Assembly (NCBI RefSeq): GCF_964340395.1
Contig: NC_135553.1
Span: forward strand, 2,454,001-2,518,000
From: Glandiceps talaboti
Lineage: Eukaryota; Hemichordata; Enteropneusta; Spengelidae
Direction: 5' to 3'
Length of the DNA stretch: 64,000 nucleotides
Positions 1 to 12,347 of this stretch are shown here, piece after piece (position 1 is the first letter of the stretch; each line of letters begins with the position of its first letter). The position numbers and the translations under genes are program-made. A model generated the notes under the pieces. It saw only the letters and a program-made list of their open reading frames with translations. It was not told the DNA's origin and ran no database searches.

Positions 1-2026
1 TTGGAGAGAGTGAAAACCAAGACAAATCAAGAATTACCAGGTAAGAATAATATTCCTGCAACAAAGTAAACTGTATTAGTTGAAATATATTACTATGGAA
101 ATCAAGCTATAGGCAAACTAAGATATACCCAACAACCTAAAGCTATCAATGGATGCTGGTGTTAAAGTATACACACAATAGGATGGCATCTCTAATAGAA
201 AGTTTTCCTCAAGTGGTGGCACATTCAACAACATTCAGTGACTACACAGCTATGTTCACATAGCCAAGGCACTATTATCACCAGCTTGTGTAAGCTTTCA
301 CATACGACAACAATCATTTTAGATTGTCTATCATAGCTACAAAAAACAATAGCGATGCTTTTATCAGTTTGTTTTATATTTGTGAAAATTAGTCAGTATA
401 TGGCAATATGACTAACCTCACAGACATATAAACACACTGATAAGAACATGGCATGAACCTACATCAAAGGCACCAACTCTTGTTTTGTATCAATGTATGT
501 CAGTTTGATAGTGTGATAAGGAGAGGACTTTTTAGCACTTTCCAAGCAAGTTTTAATTGTGCACCACTGATAAAACAATATTTTCACCAAAGTCATCTCT
601 AGATACTGTTGCAAGGGTTGGAAATGTCTTTTTATTCTTTATTTATACAAAACAAGACACAATTTTGATATCAGACAATATATTTCCAAGTTTGAACTCA
701 GTGTAACCCCTGGTCGTCGTCATCCCCCCCCCCCCCCCCCCCCCCCCAATGAGTTCTGCATTTTCTGATTGGTTAATGACTGTCCATCATTTTGCTCCCA
801 GGTGTCCTTGTAGGTAACAAAACAGATTTAGGTGCAAGGAGAGCTGTAGATCCAGGTGCAGCAAGAGAATTTGCATTGCAGAATAACCTGGAATATTTTG
901 AATGTTCTGCGGTAAGTAAAATGATATTTTCCAATCTCTACAATTCACATGTGAAAGACTTTATTTTGTACTATTATGTTCTTACATTGATCGTTATGAA
1001 ACTAGAACTTACCTTCAAAAATGTTTATATACTGTAGTATGTCAAGTGAGACTCTGTAGTTAGGATGTGGGTGTATATGTAGGGGTGAGGTACCGGGTAA
1101 TACTAATAGCTTATATGCAGCCTAGAATCCAGCCACATGGGGATTTTTGGTTTCTGCCGTTCCCCATGCCAGGGCATTTCACTAGCACCCACTTACTTTA
1201 ACCCGTTTAAGCGTGAGATTGATCATTATGAAACTAGAACTTACCTTCCAAAATGATTATATGCTGTAGTACTAGTAAGTAATTACATTGAGTTATAGAA
1301 AATAAGTGTTAATGAAGCTTCAGCCAGAAATTAAGTGAAAATTGTTTGTGGGTTTTTAAGATTTTCCCAGTGTGAGATGACAGCAATAGCATCACTGCAT
1401 TAGAACCAACTCAGAAGGTTGACCTTTACGATTTAAATGTAACTACCATATTCACTTGTCCCTGCATGAAATTGTAATTTAATTTTAGGTTTGCATAAAC
1501 AGCTGCTAGTAAAATACTAGGCATGGAAGGGGAAAGGTGAGAGTCAAAAATCCCCACATGACTGGATTCTTAGATTGTAAGATAGTTGGTGTTGCTCTGC
1601 CCTCACTGGCCTGCAAGGGGTTGATTGATCTGTGAGGGCGCCCCTTCACAATGTACCTTACACTGGATTCTAGGCTTATTTAGATGGTGTTTGTATGTTT
1701 CTATGAGTTTTGTCATTGTAGTTGACATTATATAGCAAGTGGTCCTGATAAAACACTCCAAATGTCTAAACTTGACATCTCATTCCATTAATCTGTGTCA
1801 AGTCTATCTTTTTAATGTAAAATATACTAGGATTGAAATGCTGAGAATTTGACGTGTGATATAATTTATCTCTGAATAGTTTCTTGTGCTAACAAATTTA
1901 ATTTTATCTTTTACCTGTATCTTACAGAGGGACATGGGAAATTATGAAGCACCATTCTACTTTTTAGCAAATGCCTTTTATAAACTTTATGAAGCCAAGG
2001 TTGAAGTGATGGACACATTAGTCTAG
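1..2026 (+). CDS. IFT27: IFT27 (RabL4) small GTPase, C-terminal part, 3 exons
   Basis: Coding exons are <1-40, 802-911 and 1928-2026 (stop TAG 2024-2026), giving the last 82 residues. Exon 1 ends with a CCAG donor in phase 1 and joins exon 2 to read ELPGVLVGNKTDLGARRAV. NKTD is the G4 guanine-specificity motif of Ras-like GTPases and ECSA is the G5 box. The last exon reads RDMGNYEAPFYFLANAFYKL and ends in KVEVMDTLV. Family knowledge: IFT27 pairs with IFT25 in the intraflagellar transport B complex and is needed for ciliary traffic and BBSome exit. The 'NYEAPF' stretch and short tail without a prenylation cysteine separate IFT27 from ordinary Rabs. The P-loop and switch regions lie left of the window. 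All junctions keep frame and have GT..AG borders. Confidence 0.93.
724..747. repeat. Poly-C tract
   Basis: A run of 24 C in the IFT27 intron, 54 bp before the exon at 802. Length in the assembly may be unreliable. Confidence 0.9.
1121..1573. mobile_element. Non-autonomous element with about 75-bp inverted ends
   Basis: The left arm (1121-1192, with ATCCAGCCACATGGGGATTT) pairs with the right arm (about 1500-1573, with AATCCCCACATGACTGGAT) as imperfect inverted repeats, in IFT27's last intron. A short segment near 1218-1272 is a second copy of intron sequence at 985-1040. No coding capacity. Likely a MITE. Confidence 0.55.
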
Positions 2027-2329
2027 GTGGAACTGATGGAGACATTAGTCTAGGCATGAATTATCCGTCCTTACAAACATATATAAGACATTCATGTGGA
2101 TACTGCTGCCTTTTGATTTCAAATGCCTGTGTATATCATCTAGGGACTTAAAGTGTATTGTTCTTTACGATATGAACGCGGTATCACTAGCCGCTATGAT
2201 TCACATGGGGTGAGAATTGTACAATGACATCAGCAGATATATGTGAAGGAAATATACCGAGGCAAATTGATGCTAATTAATATTTCGTAGGAATACCATG
2301 CCTCCCTCTGTGGTGATGACTTGACAATT

Positions 2330-2610
2330 AGATGTTATTCCCCTATATTTTTCTTTGTTCAGCCAAGAAAAATTCAAGTGATGCTGACTCAAGGGGCCTT
2401 GTCACTACAAGTCACTAGACGAGTAGTGACAAACCCGTAGGTCATGTATTTTCCAGCTGAGTGAAGAAAAATAGTGAGGAATAATATGATTTTACCTCAT
2501 CAAGCATAATTTATGAACATAATGGTGATTTGGAATGTTTTGACTAAATATTCCTAGCACTGCTGAACCTTTGAAGTGACATAGATTGTTGTGATGTAGA
2601 ACAACTGGAA
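2330..2610. mobile_element. MITE family A copy (TTATTCCCC ends)
   Basis: Contains TTATTCCCCTATATTTTTCT, a GGGGCCTTGTCACTACAAGT core and the inverted TAGTGACAAACCC arm. The same order occurs near 5630, 26140, 59318 and 60675. Extends right into a shared flank with TGGTGATTTGGAATGTTTTG. Confidence 0.65.
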
Positions 2611-3548
2611 TATATCATCCATGTTTTCTGTCAAAAGACAATACCTTGCTTTGTGTATGTACCACTGTATCTTCATCTCTCCTCTTCACATATACAGTCA
2701 CATTCAAAGGTCACAGGGGTCAGTTGTCAGGGGCAACGTGGTATTACCAATAGTGTATACATTGTATTATACATCATTTGTTATCTGAAGATGGCAGTAT
2801 CCAACACCCATGGAATACAATGTCTAGTCTTTCAATCTATTGAGAATATTTCTGTTGTAACTTCAACAACCTACTGATAGGTTTCATAGTTAGAAACAAA
2901 ATAACGGTTTAGAGAAAAAACTCCAAAATCAGTACATGTTCACATACAAATGTTGTAGTCTTGTCAAAATTAATTCAAGTTGTATAGCGCCCTCATCGGT
3001 GAACATATGACATGTTTCACATGGAAGATACCATTATCAAGGGATTTGGTACATGTACAAGACATTGAAGTATCATAGTTCTGACCAATACATACATGCA
3101 CCTTTTATAGAATGAAATGAAGTCCATTCCTGGTTAAATAATTTGTCACATCTCTATTTTGTAAATTCATGTAAATGTAAATATAAGAATTGTTATCCCC
3201 TTTTCAAGTCACAGTAGTGTATCTTGCACTTTGTAAGATACTGCATACATATATCCATTTTGAAGTAACCTTTCCTGTATCTGAAGTGACTAGCCAATTG
3301 CCGCTTTTTTCAGTCAATCCTTTAAAATACTTTTATAGGGGAGAATATAGAAGTAAAAGATGCTAATTTCTATGCTACTTAAATTTCCAAGAAAACCATT
3401 CCAACACAAGAAATATACTGTAAACAAATGTTAGATTTGTAGTGTGTATTTATTTTAATATTCCTTATTTCTTTTATTTTCTTGGGTCTGTCATGAACAA
3501 TATACATGTGTACATATTGTCAATTTGTTAATTTCACAAGATATTTGA

Positions 3549-3554
3549 AATAAA
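3549..3554 (+). terminator. AATAAA poly(A) signal for IFT27
   Basis: Exact AATAAA on the plus strand, about 1.5 kb after the IFT27 stop. It is the first canonical plus-strand signal I saw after that stop. Confidence 0.5.
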
Positions 3555-3905
3555 GTCACTATGATAAATTCATCATGTTATTGTCACTGAAATTATGTTT
3601 TTGGAAGCATGTCATGAACAGTATTTTTGATATTATTGAGAATTCTACTTGTGGTTGTGATCTGGCAGTTATGATAAGATGTTTGTGAGTAACTTACAAA
3701 TGAATAACAGTATCAAGGCAAATACTTCATTCAAATATGCCCTCTAATTAATAAATGACATTTTTTTTGCTGTGGGTCAAAATGGTAAAAAGTGGGTTTT
3801 CTTGAGTCACTGAAATACTAAATAGCACAGAAGAGGGGAACACCAAAGTTTGGTGCATCACAAGAAACTACTGTCCATCTGTGGCATAATGTCACAAAAT
3901 AGTGT

Positions 3906-3911
3906 TTTATT
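3906..3911 (-). terminator. Candidate AATAAA poly(A) signal for MLST8
   Basis: TTTATT on the plus strand, which is AATAAA on the minus strand, about 870 bp past the MLST8 stop. If used, the convergent 3' ends of IFT27 and MLST8 lie roughly 300 bp apart and do not overlap. The assignment is by position only. Confidence 0.35.
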
Positions 3912-4779
3912 GCTTTCAAACGCTTGAGTGACTTCAAACACAATAATTCAATAAACTCCATCACTTTTCCTCCATTTTCAAATCAAACTTGACAATTCTA
4001 GACTTTATCATGGATGACATAATTGCTCCAACACCACTCTTAACTCTTAACTCAACTACCCTTTGTTTACATCATAGTTGCTACATATGTATTACATGTT
4101 TGGAATATACAACTACAATGTATGACTATAAAGAACACATTTTAGAAAACAATATAAGTGACCAAAATGTAAACAAGCTATAAGTTATCAATCCAGCTAT
4201 GCTGGCAGAACTCCAGGGGGTTGGACAGGAAAAAACTCTGGTTATTAGACTGAATGATTCATTATTGTGGGTGTTCCTCTTCACAGTCAGTGTAAGTGAT
4301 ATCAATCTGGAGCACAAGTAACGATGAATCTGTCAGTTTTACCTGGTAACGTGACTTGACAATGCTAGTATATTTTATCTACGTTGTATAAACATTCACA
4401 ATTTCAATACCTGAACATCAGTCCAATGACTTCATTAGTTGTTCTGTGTGTTCAAGAGTTGAAATGTACTAGTTGACTAGTGGTGCGTGGTCAAGCCATT
4501 ACGTAGTCACTTTTTCAAATTATGTGGTTTTAAATATACATTGTATTACCAGTGATGAAATTTATATGTGACTCTCACCATAGAGGTAAGGTGTATTGAT
4601 CTTGGCTGTTATGTCAATGGCATCATGTAAGCCCAGTGTTTCCATCAGTTAGTTGATGTTCAAATAACTTCAAACACCACTAGTCTTGCAATGACCAATT
4701 GGTAGTTATTATCAGGCCAAAGATACATGACTAGATTGGCAGAACAACAAGCTAATTTTTCTGAAACATGTTGGTATCC

Positions 4780-7700
4780 TTATGCTGATAATCCATCATG
4801 GAAGGCAAGGGCAGTAACAGCTTTCTGATGGCCACTATATTCTCGTTTAATTTCTCCTTGGTCTACACTCCATAATCTAGCCTTGTTATCAGATGATGCT
4901 ATAAATAAAATAGATCAGAAGAATTAATTTTTTTTGCAATCTAATAATTTAAAATGCTGATATTGTAATTTTTTTCATATGTTTCTGTTACCACTTTTGT
5001 GATGTGGAACTACAGAACATGACATACACATGTATATATTTACAACACTGATGGCATAGCATTGGCAATGACTGTGATATAGAACTACTTAAGTATAAAT
5101 TGACTACTTTCATTTCAAATGTTATCATTACGCTTACATGTTTTGATTATAATATATTATATTGAAGGTCATATTGTTACCTGTGACAAGGTAATGAGAA
5201 TCTCCAGAGAAAGCACAATCCCAAACCCATCTCTGTGTTGAATCTGTTAATGTTGTTTTTAGTGAAAAGTCAGCTGTCCTCCAGATTTTCACTGTTTGAT
5301 CTGCTGATGTTGTTGCCAACAGTCTATAGAAGAACAAGGGTAAGACATGATGGGCAGGGATTACAGAGAGGTGCAACTTTGTTACTTTTGACAAAGGTAT
5401 TCAGGGTTATATCTTTTTAGTCTTTCTAGGTACATGTTTTATGTTGTATTGCATACTTGTTCTTTGCTTGTGACTTATTGAATATTTTTTGCGTGAGTGA
5501 GTGAGTAAGCAAGCGAACGAGTGAGTAAGCAAGCGAACAAGTGAGTGAGTGTGTGAATGAGCGAGCCAGTCAGTCAGTCAGTCAGACACCCTGAGCTATA
5601 TGGTGGTCACGAAGAAGCCACAATAAGATATTGTTCCCTAATATTTTTCTTCATTCAGCCAAGGAAATACGAGTCACCTACAGGGCCTTGTCACTATGAG
5701 TGGAAAGACAATGAGTGGCAAAAGTATTAGCTCACAAGTATTAGTATTTCATACTTTGTTAGCTCTCCAGAGAAATAGTCTTTGTTGTTATTTTCTGGCT
5801 GAATGAAGAAAAGAAAATAATGGTGATTTGGAATGTTCTGATTAAATGTTTGAGCACCACACAATTAACCAATGACGTTGACATAAGTTGTCATGATGTA
5901 CAACGACCGGTGTATAAAAACCCACATTTTTTGTTTGAACACATTGAACCTGGCTTGTGTGTGGTGTACCATACTATCAATTTACAACACCCTTCTCACA
6001 ATAAATGTAACCATAAACTAAGATATACTTACGTACAATCTGGACTAAATTTACATTTCAAACCATACTTTTTGTGGGCAGGTATTTTTGTTTTGGGATG
6101 TAATTGTGATAGCCTTTCATTCTTGGTCCTGGACAAAGTCCATATATAGCAATTGCCTTTGTTATTAATTGCTGATAATAAGGTGGCATCAGGGTCTATG
6201 CTAATATGTTGAATTGAGGAGTCTGGTTCTGGAATCTGAGGCAGACACAGAGAAGGAAAAAACAGTCAAAACATTCAAAAGTAAGGATTATAGGGCAGAA
6301 TGAAGCATAATAGTCTTTACAATTTTCATGATGTGTGTATGTCTGAAACATAAAACACACTACAAGTTAATGTGACAATCCCTCATTTTCTTGTAATATT
6401 TTATCAGCTCACTACAATACTTAAGGCGCAAACAAAACAATAACACTATTTTCTGCTGCATTTTCACTCTACACCTGTGAAAGTACAGCTGCAGATAACA
6501 CTGCGACCACTCTTACAAAAACTGTCAGTACGCCTCACTTGCACGCCATGGAGTTCTATCATATTTAATAGTGTATACATGCAGCCTTCAATCTCCAACT
6601 CTTGAAGGCAGCCTTTGGTTTGGTTTTGAATAGTACCCTGGTATTATTAGAACTGTTAACTGTTGGCAGAGGTATGCACTTTACAGGTGTCTACTAGTTA
6701 TGATCTGCTACCATACTTGGCAGAGGTAAGCACTTCACAGGTGCCCACTAGTTATGATCTGCTACCATACTTGGCAGAGGTTAGCACTTCACAGGTGTCC
6801 ACTAATTATGATCTGCTACCATACTTGGCAGAGGTAAGCACTTCACAGGTGTCTACTAGTTATGATCTGCTACCATACTTACCAATTGTTCATTATGATC
6901 TGTTTTCAAGTCCCAGATATGAATAGCACCACTTTGATCTCCTACGAATAATTCACCCTGCAAAGACAAACACATTACAACATCTTTATAGTTTGACAAC
7001 AGTATGGAACTATTTCTATGGCCCTCACTAGAATTTTTTGTGTGTTACTTTCAATGTTTGTATATACTGTTTTCGCTCTGTGGTGGAATAAATTTCAATT
7101 TCGATTTGATTTGATATGATTAGATTAGATTAAATTCAATTCAGGCAATAATATTGCCAGTTTTTTTTCAATGAATAGCCCCTTAGGTCTCATGTATCAC
7201 CATGACAGTGTGCTGGCTATCTTTGACCAAATACGAGATTTAAACCATACTGAAGTACACACATTTAGAATACCCTGGCAAAGGTCATGATATTCTGGGA
7301 TTTGTTATGAAATATGTTTTTGACTATGTAAGTTTGTTACATACATCTACTTAGCCAGTTTACTGCCCTCTTGTGTTGCAATGCTAGCTGTCATTGTACC
7401 TCATGGCCCTTGTAAACAACTTGCTTGTCTTTAGAACCAAGCACAAGCTGGTAATTACAATTTGAAAATGTGTGCCCTATAACTTAATTATATCCACGAC
7501 AATGTTATTTAAATGAAGTCAAAGTCATTATGTAAATTAACACACAGTGACACAGCAGAGATGAACACAGGAGTTCACATATGAAGCATGTTAAATGTGC
7601 ATGTGATAATTTACTTGTAATTACATCAATTAACATGCTACTGTTTGATGACTTTTGGGGGTGTGACTTACTGAATCAGCTGTAATGGTTCTCAAGACAA

Positions 7701-10059
7701 GCTAGTTCATTTTGAGGGTTAGGAGGACAGCTAACAATGTAATACAAAAACAAAGTAAACAAGCTAGTATCTAATTTAGCTTGGAAGTAAATGATATCAT
7801 GCTGTGATTAGTCTAGGGTGAAAACGTAAACTATATGATTCTGTGACTAGTCTAGGGTGAAAACAATACTCAAGAACAAATAAAAATTAAGTTTACCTGA
7901 TTAGGATGTAGACATACACAATTAACTGGTGCACTAACTTGAAATATTCTTTGACACTGAAGATTTCTTGACCTGAAATTTACAATTGCAAACATATAAC
8001 ATAATTACGAACATACATTTGCTAACTTGGTAAATTGAATACCGAATTACTAGGTACCGGTGAAACCTTTGAAACATTTTCTTCAAATAGACGTGGTGTC
8101 TGCATATGTACTTCGCATGTGATTTTATTGAGACCTGATATACACAGAAGTGAGATCTAATTTTTTAGATATCAGAGATAGTGATAAGTTAAGATAGATA
8201 CTTACTTATATGATCAATACAGATACTTGGAAATTCATCTTTGGTACCAAGCAAAACATCAAAAGGAAACAAAAGACAATAAAGAGAAAATATAAAATAC
8301 AACATAAAAATAGTGTACAGTGATTAAAATGCACACCTGAGATCCCATATCCTTGCTGAACTGTCCTCACCACCAGTAAACATCCATTTACCATCTTCAT
8401 GAAATCCAACAGCTGTTACATTCTTTGATACGCCATCATAGTTGACTACAGGGTTTGGATTGTTGGTATTCAAATCATACATACGAATATGTTGATAACC
8501 TACATAATAGTAAAATATGCAATCATGAACATTACCAACAATTAAAGTGGCCATATGGATGAGAATTTGGTATTTTGGGGATTTTTATTTGATAAAACAG
8601 CTTCACTATGTGTTTCTACTTGAAATAACATATACTAAGTCCATGTTCATAACTCAATACACTGCAAAAAGATGCAAAAAGTGTAAAAAGTGTTATTGTA
8701 CGTACAATAACAAACATTTTACACATTGTTTAATGTTTTGCAGTTTATGAACATGGACTTGGTATATGTTATTTCACATTATTTTTTCAAGTAGAAAAAC
8801 ATAGTGAAGCTGTTTTATCAAATAGAAATCCCCCAAAATACCAAATTCTCATCCATATGGCCACTTTAAGTCACAATAGGACAACACTAGTCTGTTTCTA
8901 AGTTTTCAAATGTCTATATGATGTTGACACACATAGACATTCATCTAAACTGTAATTTATACAGTTTTGTATGGGTAATGGATGGTAGGGGTTTATTTAA
9001 TGGACAATATCTGTGGAATAATCAGAGACAGTAAAATATGATCATGGCATTGTGTCACATATTCCACTAATGTCATGGGTAATTAGCCAAATGTGGTGTA
9101 CTACCAAATGACTATATTTTACAGTCAGAATGTGAGCTTGTATAGTCAAGAGGATAATTAGAAATTTAATGGCTAAAATGACACATTAAACATGTATTTC
9201 ACAATGACATATATGGTTAATTCTTGAGGTCAGTTTAAGGAAAATATAATTCTGAATCAGAAGATGTAATTTTGATGGATTTTTTGTTACTAAATGTTTA
9301 CAGAATCAGTGTTCCACCTACAGTACCATACATCAATTTTACCTTATGACAGTTTCTTATTTGTTGTACTGAATTGTATAGCTTACCTGCTGCAGCTAGT
9401 AGCTGTCTGTCTGGTGTTATTTGTAAACAGTTCACTTGCTGTGGGTACATTTGTTAAGGTCAAGTTGACCACAGTGTTCAAGAAGGGGCAAAGTAGGAGT
9501 GACCATATTAGTTGCTAAGTCAGTTGGGAGTTACTACAGTACTGGCGTTGAATGAGAAGTGACCATAGTATTGACAAAGTAGCGAGATCACAGAATTGGC
9601 TATAAAACAGAAGTGACCACAAAACAGTAGATGTCCAAGTTGAAGTTTTCAAGTCAGTGACCTGGGTATAGGTTGAAAGTATTTAGAATGTTGGTAGCTA
9701 TAATTATGTTCTCACTCGGTACTCAGTGCACGAGGACAATTTGTTCAGACCACTGAGGTAAAACATCCTCGACTCATATATCAACTTTGCTGCAAAAATC
9801 TTTCATTCAAAAACAAGATAACTACACATCAATCCATTTAGCAAATGACCTAAGGTAATCATAGAAAAAATAATATCATATGTGACATATATCTTGAGTT
9901 ACAGCAAGTTGACAACACAAAGGATACAGAATCTGGATGCTGCAGTGTCCGGTGACATATTCCACTATGTGCCTGCCAGAATCTTATTGTATGATCATAG
10001 CCTGCAGTTGCCAAAATTACTGGGTCACTCCCCGTTGAACTGGCTCCTACCGTTGGCAT
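4780..10059 (-). CDS. MLST8: MLST8 (GbetaL), WD40 subunit of mTOR complexes, 8 coding exons
   Basis: Minus-strand exons in transcript order: 10059-9928, 9438-9387, 8499-8337, 7972-7897, 6957-6883, 6235-6033, 5323-5181, 4898-4780. They sum to 963 nt, 320 aa plus stop, close to the roughly 326 aa of vertebrate MLST8. The start reads [20 protein letters not shown], followed by WD40 blades with [62 protein letters not shown] and DNKARLWSV. Family knowledge: MLST8 is a seven-bladed propeller that binds the mTOR kinase domain in mTORC1 and mTORC2. All seven junctions keep frame (phases 0,1,2,0,0,2,1). The ATG is chosen because an acceptor (rc of 10079-10080) lies 20 nt upstream and the N-terminus aligns with the family. 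The gene looks intact. Confidence 0.96.
5485..5585. repeat. GTGA/GCAAGC-type simple repeat
   Basis: Low-complexity stretch of GAGT, AAGC and CAGT tetramers in an MLST8 intron, next to a family A MITE copy. Confidence 0.75.
5625..5960. mobile_element. MITE family A copy
   Basis: Starts TTGTTCCCTAATATTTTTCT, has GGGCCTTGTCACTATGAGTG and ends in the shared flank (TGGTGATTTGGAATGTTCTG, then CATGATGTACAACGACCGG). Lies in the MLST8 intron 5581-6032 side of the gene, diverged from the other copies. Confidence 0.6.
6660..6882. repeat. 54-bp tandem repeat (4 copies) abutting an MLST8 splice donor
   Basis: Four units, each with TTGGCAGAGGTAAGCACTTC and TATGATCTGCTACCATACTT. The right edge runs into the donor of MLST8 exon 6957-6883: the unit end (CTACCATACTT) supplies donor positions +3 onward on the minus strand. 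Internal units have GG where the donor has AC, so they do not carry the GT. Confidence 0.85.
8542..8869. mobile_element. Palindromic MITE family B, full copy
   Basis: The element begins TTAAAGTGGCCATATGGATG and ends with its reverse complement, and the arms pair along nearly all of the 328 bp around a centre near TGTACGTACAATA (8697-8710). It sits in an MLST8 intron. Other copies are at 32510-32864, 60493-61174 and 61570-61757, with a half copy at about 16655-16772. Confidence 0.85.
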
Positions 10060-10078
10060 GGTAATATAAAAGTATCAA
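10060..10078 (-). other. MLST8 5' UTR part of first coding exon
   Basis: On the minus strand a pyrimidine tract plus CAG acceptor (10079-10080) precedes 19 nt of leader before the ATG at 10059. The upstream leader exon is therefore separate. A donor-like GGTGAGTG on the minus strand near 10720-10728 is the best candidate for its end. Confidence 0.5.
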
Positions 10079-10719
10079 CTGAAAGAAAAGACATCATTTA
10101 CACTGAATCTCAATATCACAATTAATCCATGCATATACGGTATATGACATCTATGTGTTTTCATCTGTTATAACTTTAACATGTACATCATCTCATATAC
10201 AGAACTCACAAAAAAATACATTACAATGTTGTGATTATATGTACATGTATACTGGTAAAGTGTTTTCTCTATGCCCCTGAAGTGAATAGCTAGCCATGCA
10301 TTGCATGTACAGGAAACGTTTATGGTACTGTTTTGTACACTGAGAGTTGAATTATTAATCCACAAGGGACAGGATAGTATGGACTGTAATTTCAGCAGTC
10401 AGAGTGTCGTTCGCATTAATTTGTCGTTCACTCTGTTTTGAACCAGGAAATCGTGACTGCGTAATCTGATTTCCAAAAGTGCACCATGACCTGGGGGTTC
10501 TGAATCTGACTGCACTGCCGTCTACCTGATATTGATACATCTGTACTGTAAACACAAAATATTGTCAACACAATTTTCGTCGATATGGCAGATTGAGAGG
10601 CAAAATGCAGTTACAAATGGCTATCTTTTATATAAATATGACATTATTTTTTCTTTAATCGGACCAAAAACTGCTTTTATACTCTAAAAATGAGAAAATT
10701 GCACATTATACGACACACT

Positions 10720-11060
10720 CACCCTTTTTTCACCGCTATTTGCCTGATAAGCAATCTGACCTTTGACACTCGTAACCTTTAACCTCTACAAGGCGCAGAC
10801 TCGTCGATCGTTGTTTGTGCGAGTTAAAAATAAGTACCTAAACACACGCACCTTGTACAGGCAGTCGAAAGTTTTTTTCTCAAGGGTTTACCGTCCCCGA
10901 AATTATTGGACAACCGCTTCACGAGGTAATTATTCGTAATTATTTCAAGTCCTTCATCAGTGACGATTATCAAGTTGTAACTGGTAGCTACCAGCTGGTA
11001 GTGGTAGCTTGTTTATTTTCATTTCAGTAGAGGGATTGGTCAGTGTCGGTGATCCCGGAA
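10720..11060. promoter_or_regulatory. Probable MLST8 promoter and leader exon, relatively CpG-rich
   Basis: This stretch has many more CpG dinucleotides than the AT-rich surroundings, an inverted CCAAT (ATTGG on the plus strand near 10901-10905), and on the minus strand a GTGAGT donor (about 10722-10727). It sits upstream of the MLST8 acceptor at 10079. HEXD-1 starts downstream on the plus strand with a leader exon whose acceptor is at 13875, so a shared bidirectional promoter is possible. All of this is inference; no transcription start can be read directly. Confidence 0.35.
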
Positions 11061-11309
11061 AGGGGATATTTGTCCCCCTACTTAAAAAAAAAACCCCGAG
11101 CAATTTAATTAACACAATAATTAGGCAGAGTTTTGCAAGACTTTACAATTATTTACTGCATTTTTCATGATGTCAGTACTTATGTAATATATATATATAT
11201 TACATGGTTTAAAATGATAAGATGATAAGATGAAAGTGATATTATTTATATTAAGCCCCCCTCCCCCCAAAGGATTGTTTCTGGTCAGTGCACGCATCAC
11301 TTACAACAA

Positions 11310-11660
11310 GTGACAGTAAAGCATTGACAAGGGAAACTTGTTACAAACAGAGAAAGTAAATACATGAATTGGATTAATAATATTTGTCACAGTGTGTTGG
11401 AAGTACAGAGAGTATTCTCCATAATTTGATAAGACTCTTTAAGAGCAGTTTTATGGTTTCTTTGCATAATAGCTGACAGTATAAACAAAATTCAAGTTCC
11501 CCTGGCATTACATGTACAAGTAAACAAGCCATGAAACTGTTCTTGTCAAACCATGATGTGTAATACAAGCCTCTGTTCTTCCAACATGCCAAGTGTGATT
11601 AATCCAATTCATTTGTTTACTTTCGCTGTTTGTAACAAGTCTCTCCTGTCAATGCTTAGT
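11310..11660. mobile_element. MITE family C copy
   Basis: Inverted ends: ACTTGTTACAAACAGAGAAA (from 11337) and CGCTGTTTGTAACAAGT (to 11640), extended by AAGCATTGACAAGGG and its partner. Related copies are at 38130-38530 and 56400-56775. A 72-codon minus-strand frame inside resembles a frame in the 56.5-kb copy only because the elements are related. Confidence 0.7.
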
Positions 11661-11677
11661 TGTCTACAGTTGTAAAT

Positions 11678-11678
<1 letters not shown>

Positions 11679-11713
<35 letters not shown>
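11679..11713. repeat. Poly-C tract of 35
   Basis: Uninterrupted C run directly after a family C MITE end. The length is likely approximate. Confidence 0.9.
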
Positions 11714-11714
<1 letters not shown>

Positions 11715-11949
11715 TTGGTCTTTTTGTGTGTGTTTGTCTAGCCCATGCAATCTGCAGATGGCGGGGAAGCACAAAAATAACCCTCCCTACTTCAGTGTAG
11801 ACAAGTGTAGAGCCAATCATGAACAAGCAAATGACATCTACCCCACATACACACTAGCTCTAAAGTACTTAATAAAAAGAACAATAACTGCCATAAATAG
11901 TAGATTGAGGGACAGGTTTGTTGAGAATAAACAACCCCCCCTCCCCCCC

Positions 11950-11976
11950 AAAAAAAAAAAAAAAAAAAAAAAAAAA
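11950..11976. repeat. Poly-A tract of 27
   Basis: Uninterrupted A run after a C-rich stretch. It may be the tail of a degraded retroelement; nothing coding was recognised upstream. Confidence 0.8.
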
Positions 11977-12202
11977 CGTCACCACTTTAGTATGTAGTCT
12001 ACACTATATATTATATCATACATATTGTATAAGTAAGAAAACTATAAACTATTCTGCTTCAGCATTACTAAATTGATTTGCTGGTGGTCAACTCACAAAA
12101 ATCATAGGCCCTCCACCAACAATGGTGGAGGGTCTATGGTCAGTTTAGAATTATAAATAATGTTCAAATGCAGATGTGTGTGACTTTTTAGTTTGTACAT
12201 GA

Positions 12203-12347
12203 AAGCATCAAATTCTCAGAGAGGACTGGGCGTGTATGACATCAAACTCTCAGAGAGGACTGGTCGTGTATGACATCAAACTCTCAGAGAGGACTGGTCG
12301 TGTATGACATCAAACTCTCAGAGAGGACTGGTCGTGTATGACATCTA
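12203..12347. repeat. 34-bp tandem repeat, about 4 copies
   Basis: Units share CTCTCAGAGAGGACTGGTCG followed by TGTATGACATCAAA. The first copy has GGGCG instead of GGTCG. Confidence 0.85.

Larger units (their letters stand above)
2027..3575 (+). other. IFT27 3' UTR with embedded MITE and poly(A) signal
   Basis: Non-coding sequence after the IFT27 stop. A canonical AATAAA lies at 3549-3554, so cleavage is likely near 3570-3575. The stop codon region is locally duplicated: about 19 bp around 2009-2027, including the TAG, recur with one mismatch at 2036-2054. A family A MITE-like repeat (about 2330-2610) lies inside the UTR. Extent is inferred from the poly(A) signal only. Confidence 0.55.

Noticed and set aside
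10355-10555. 66-codon minus-strand frame upstream of MLST8
   Set aside because: It follows an acceptor-like TTTACAG and is richer in GC, but no upstream exon or family match was found; it could be a leader exon or a chance frame, so it is not called as coding.
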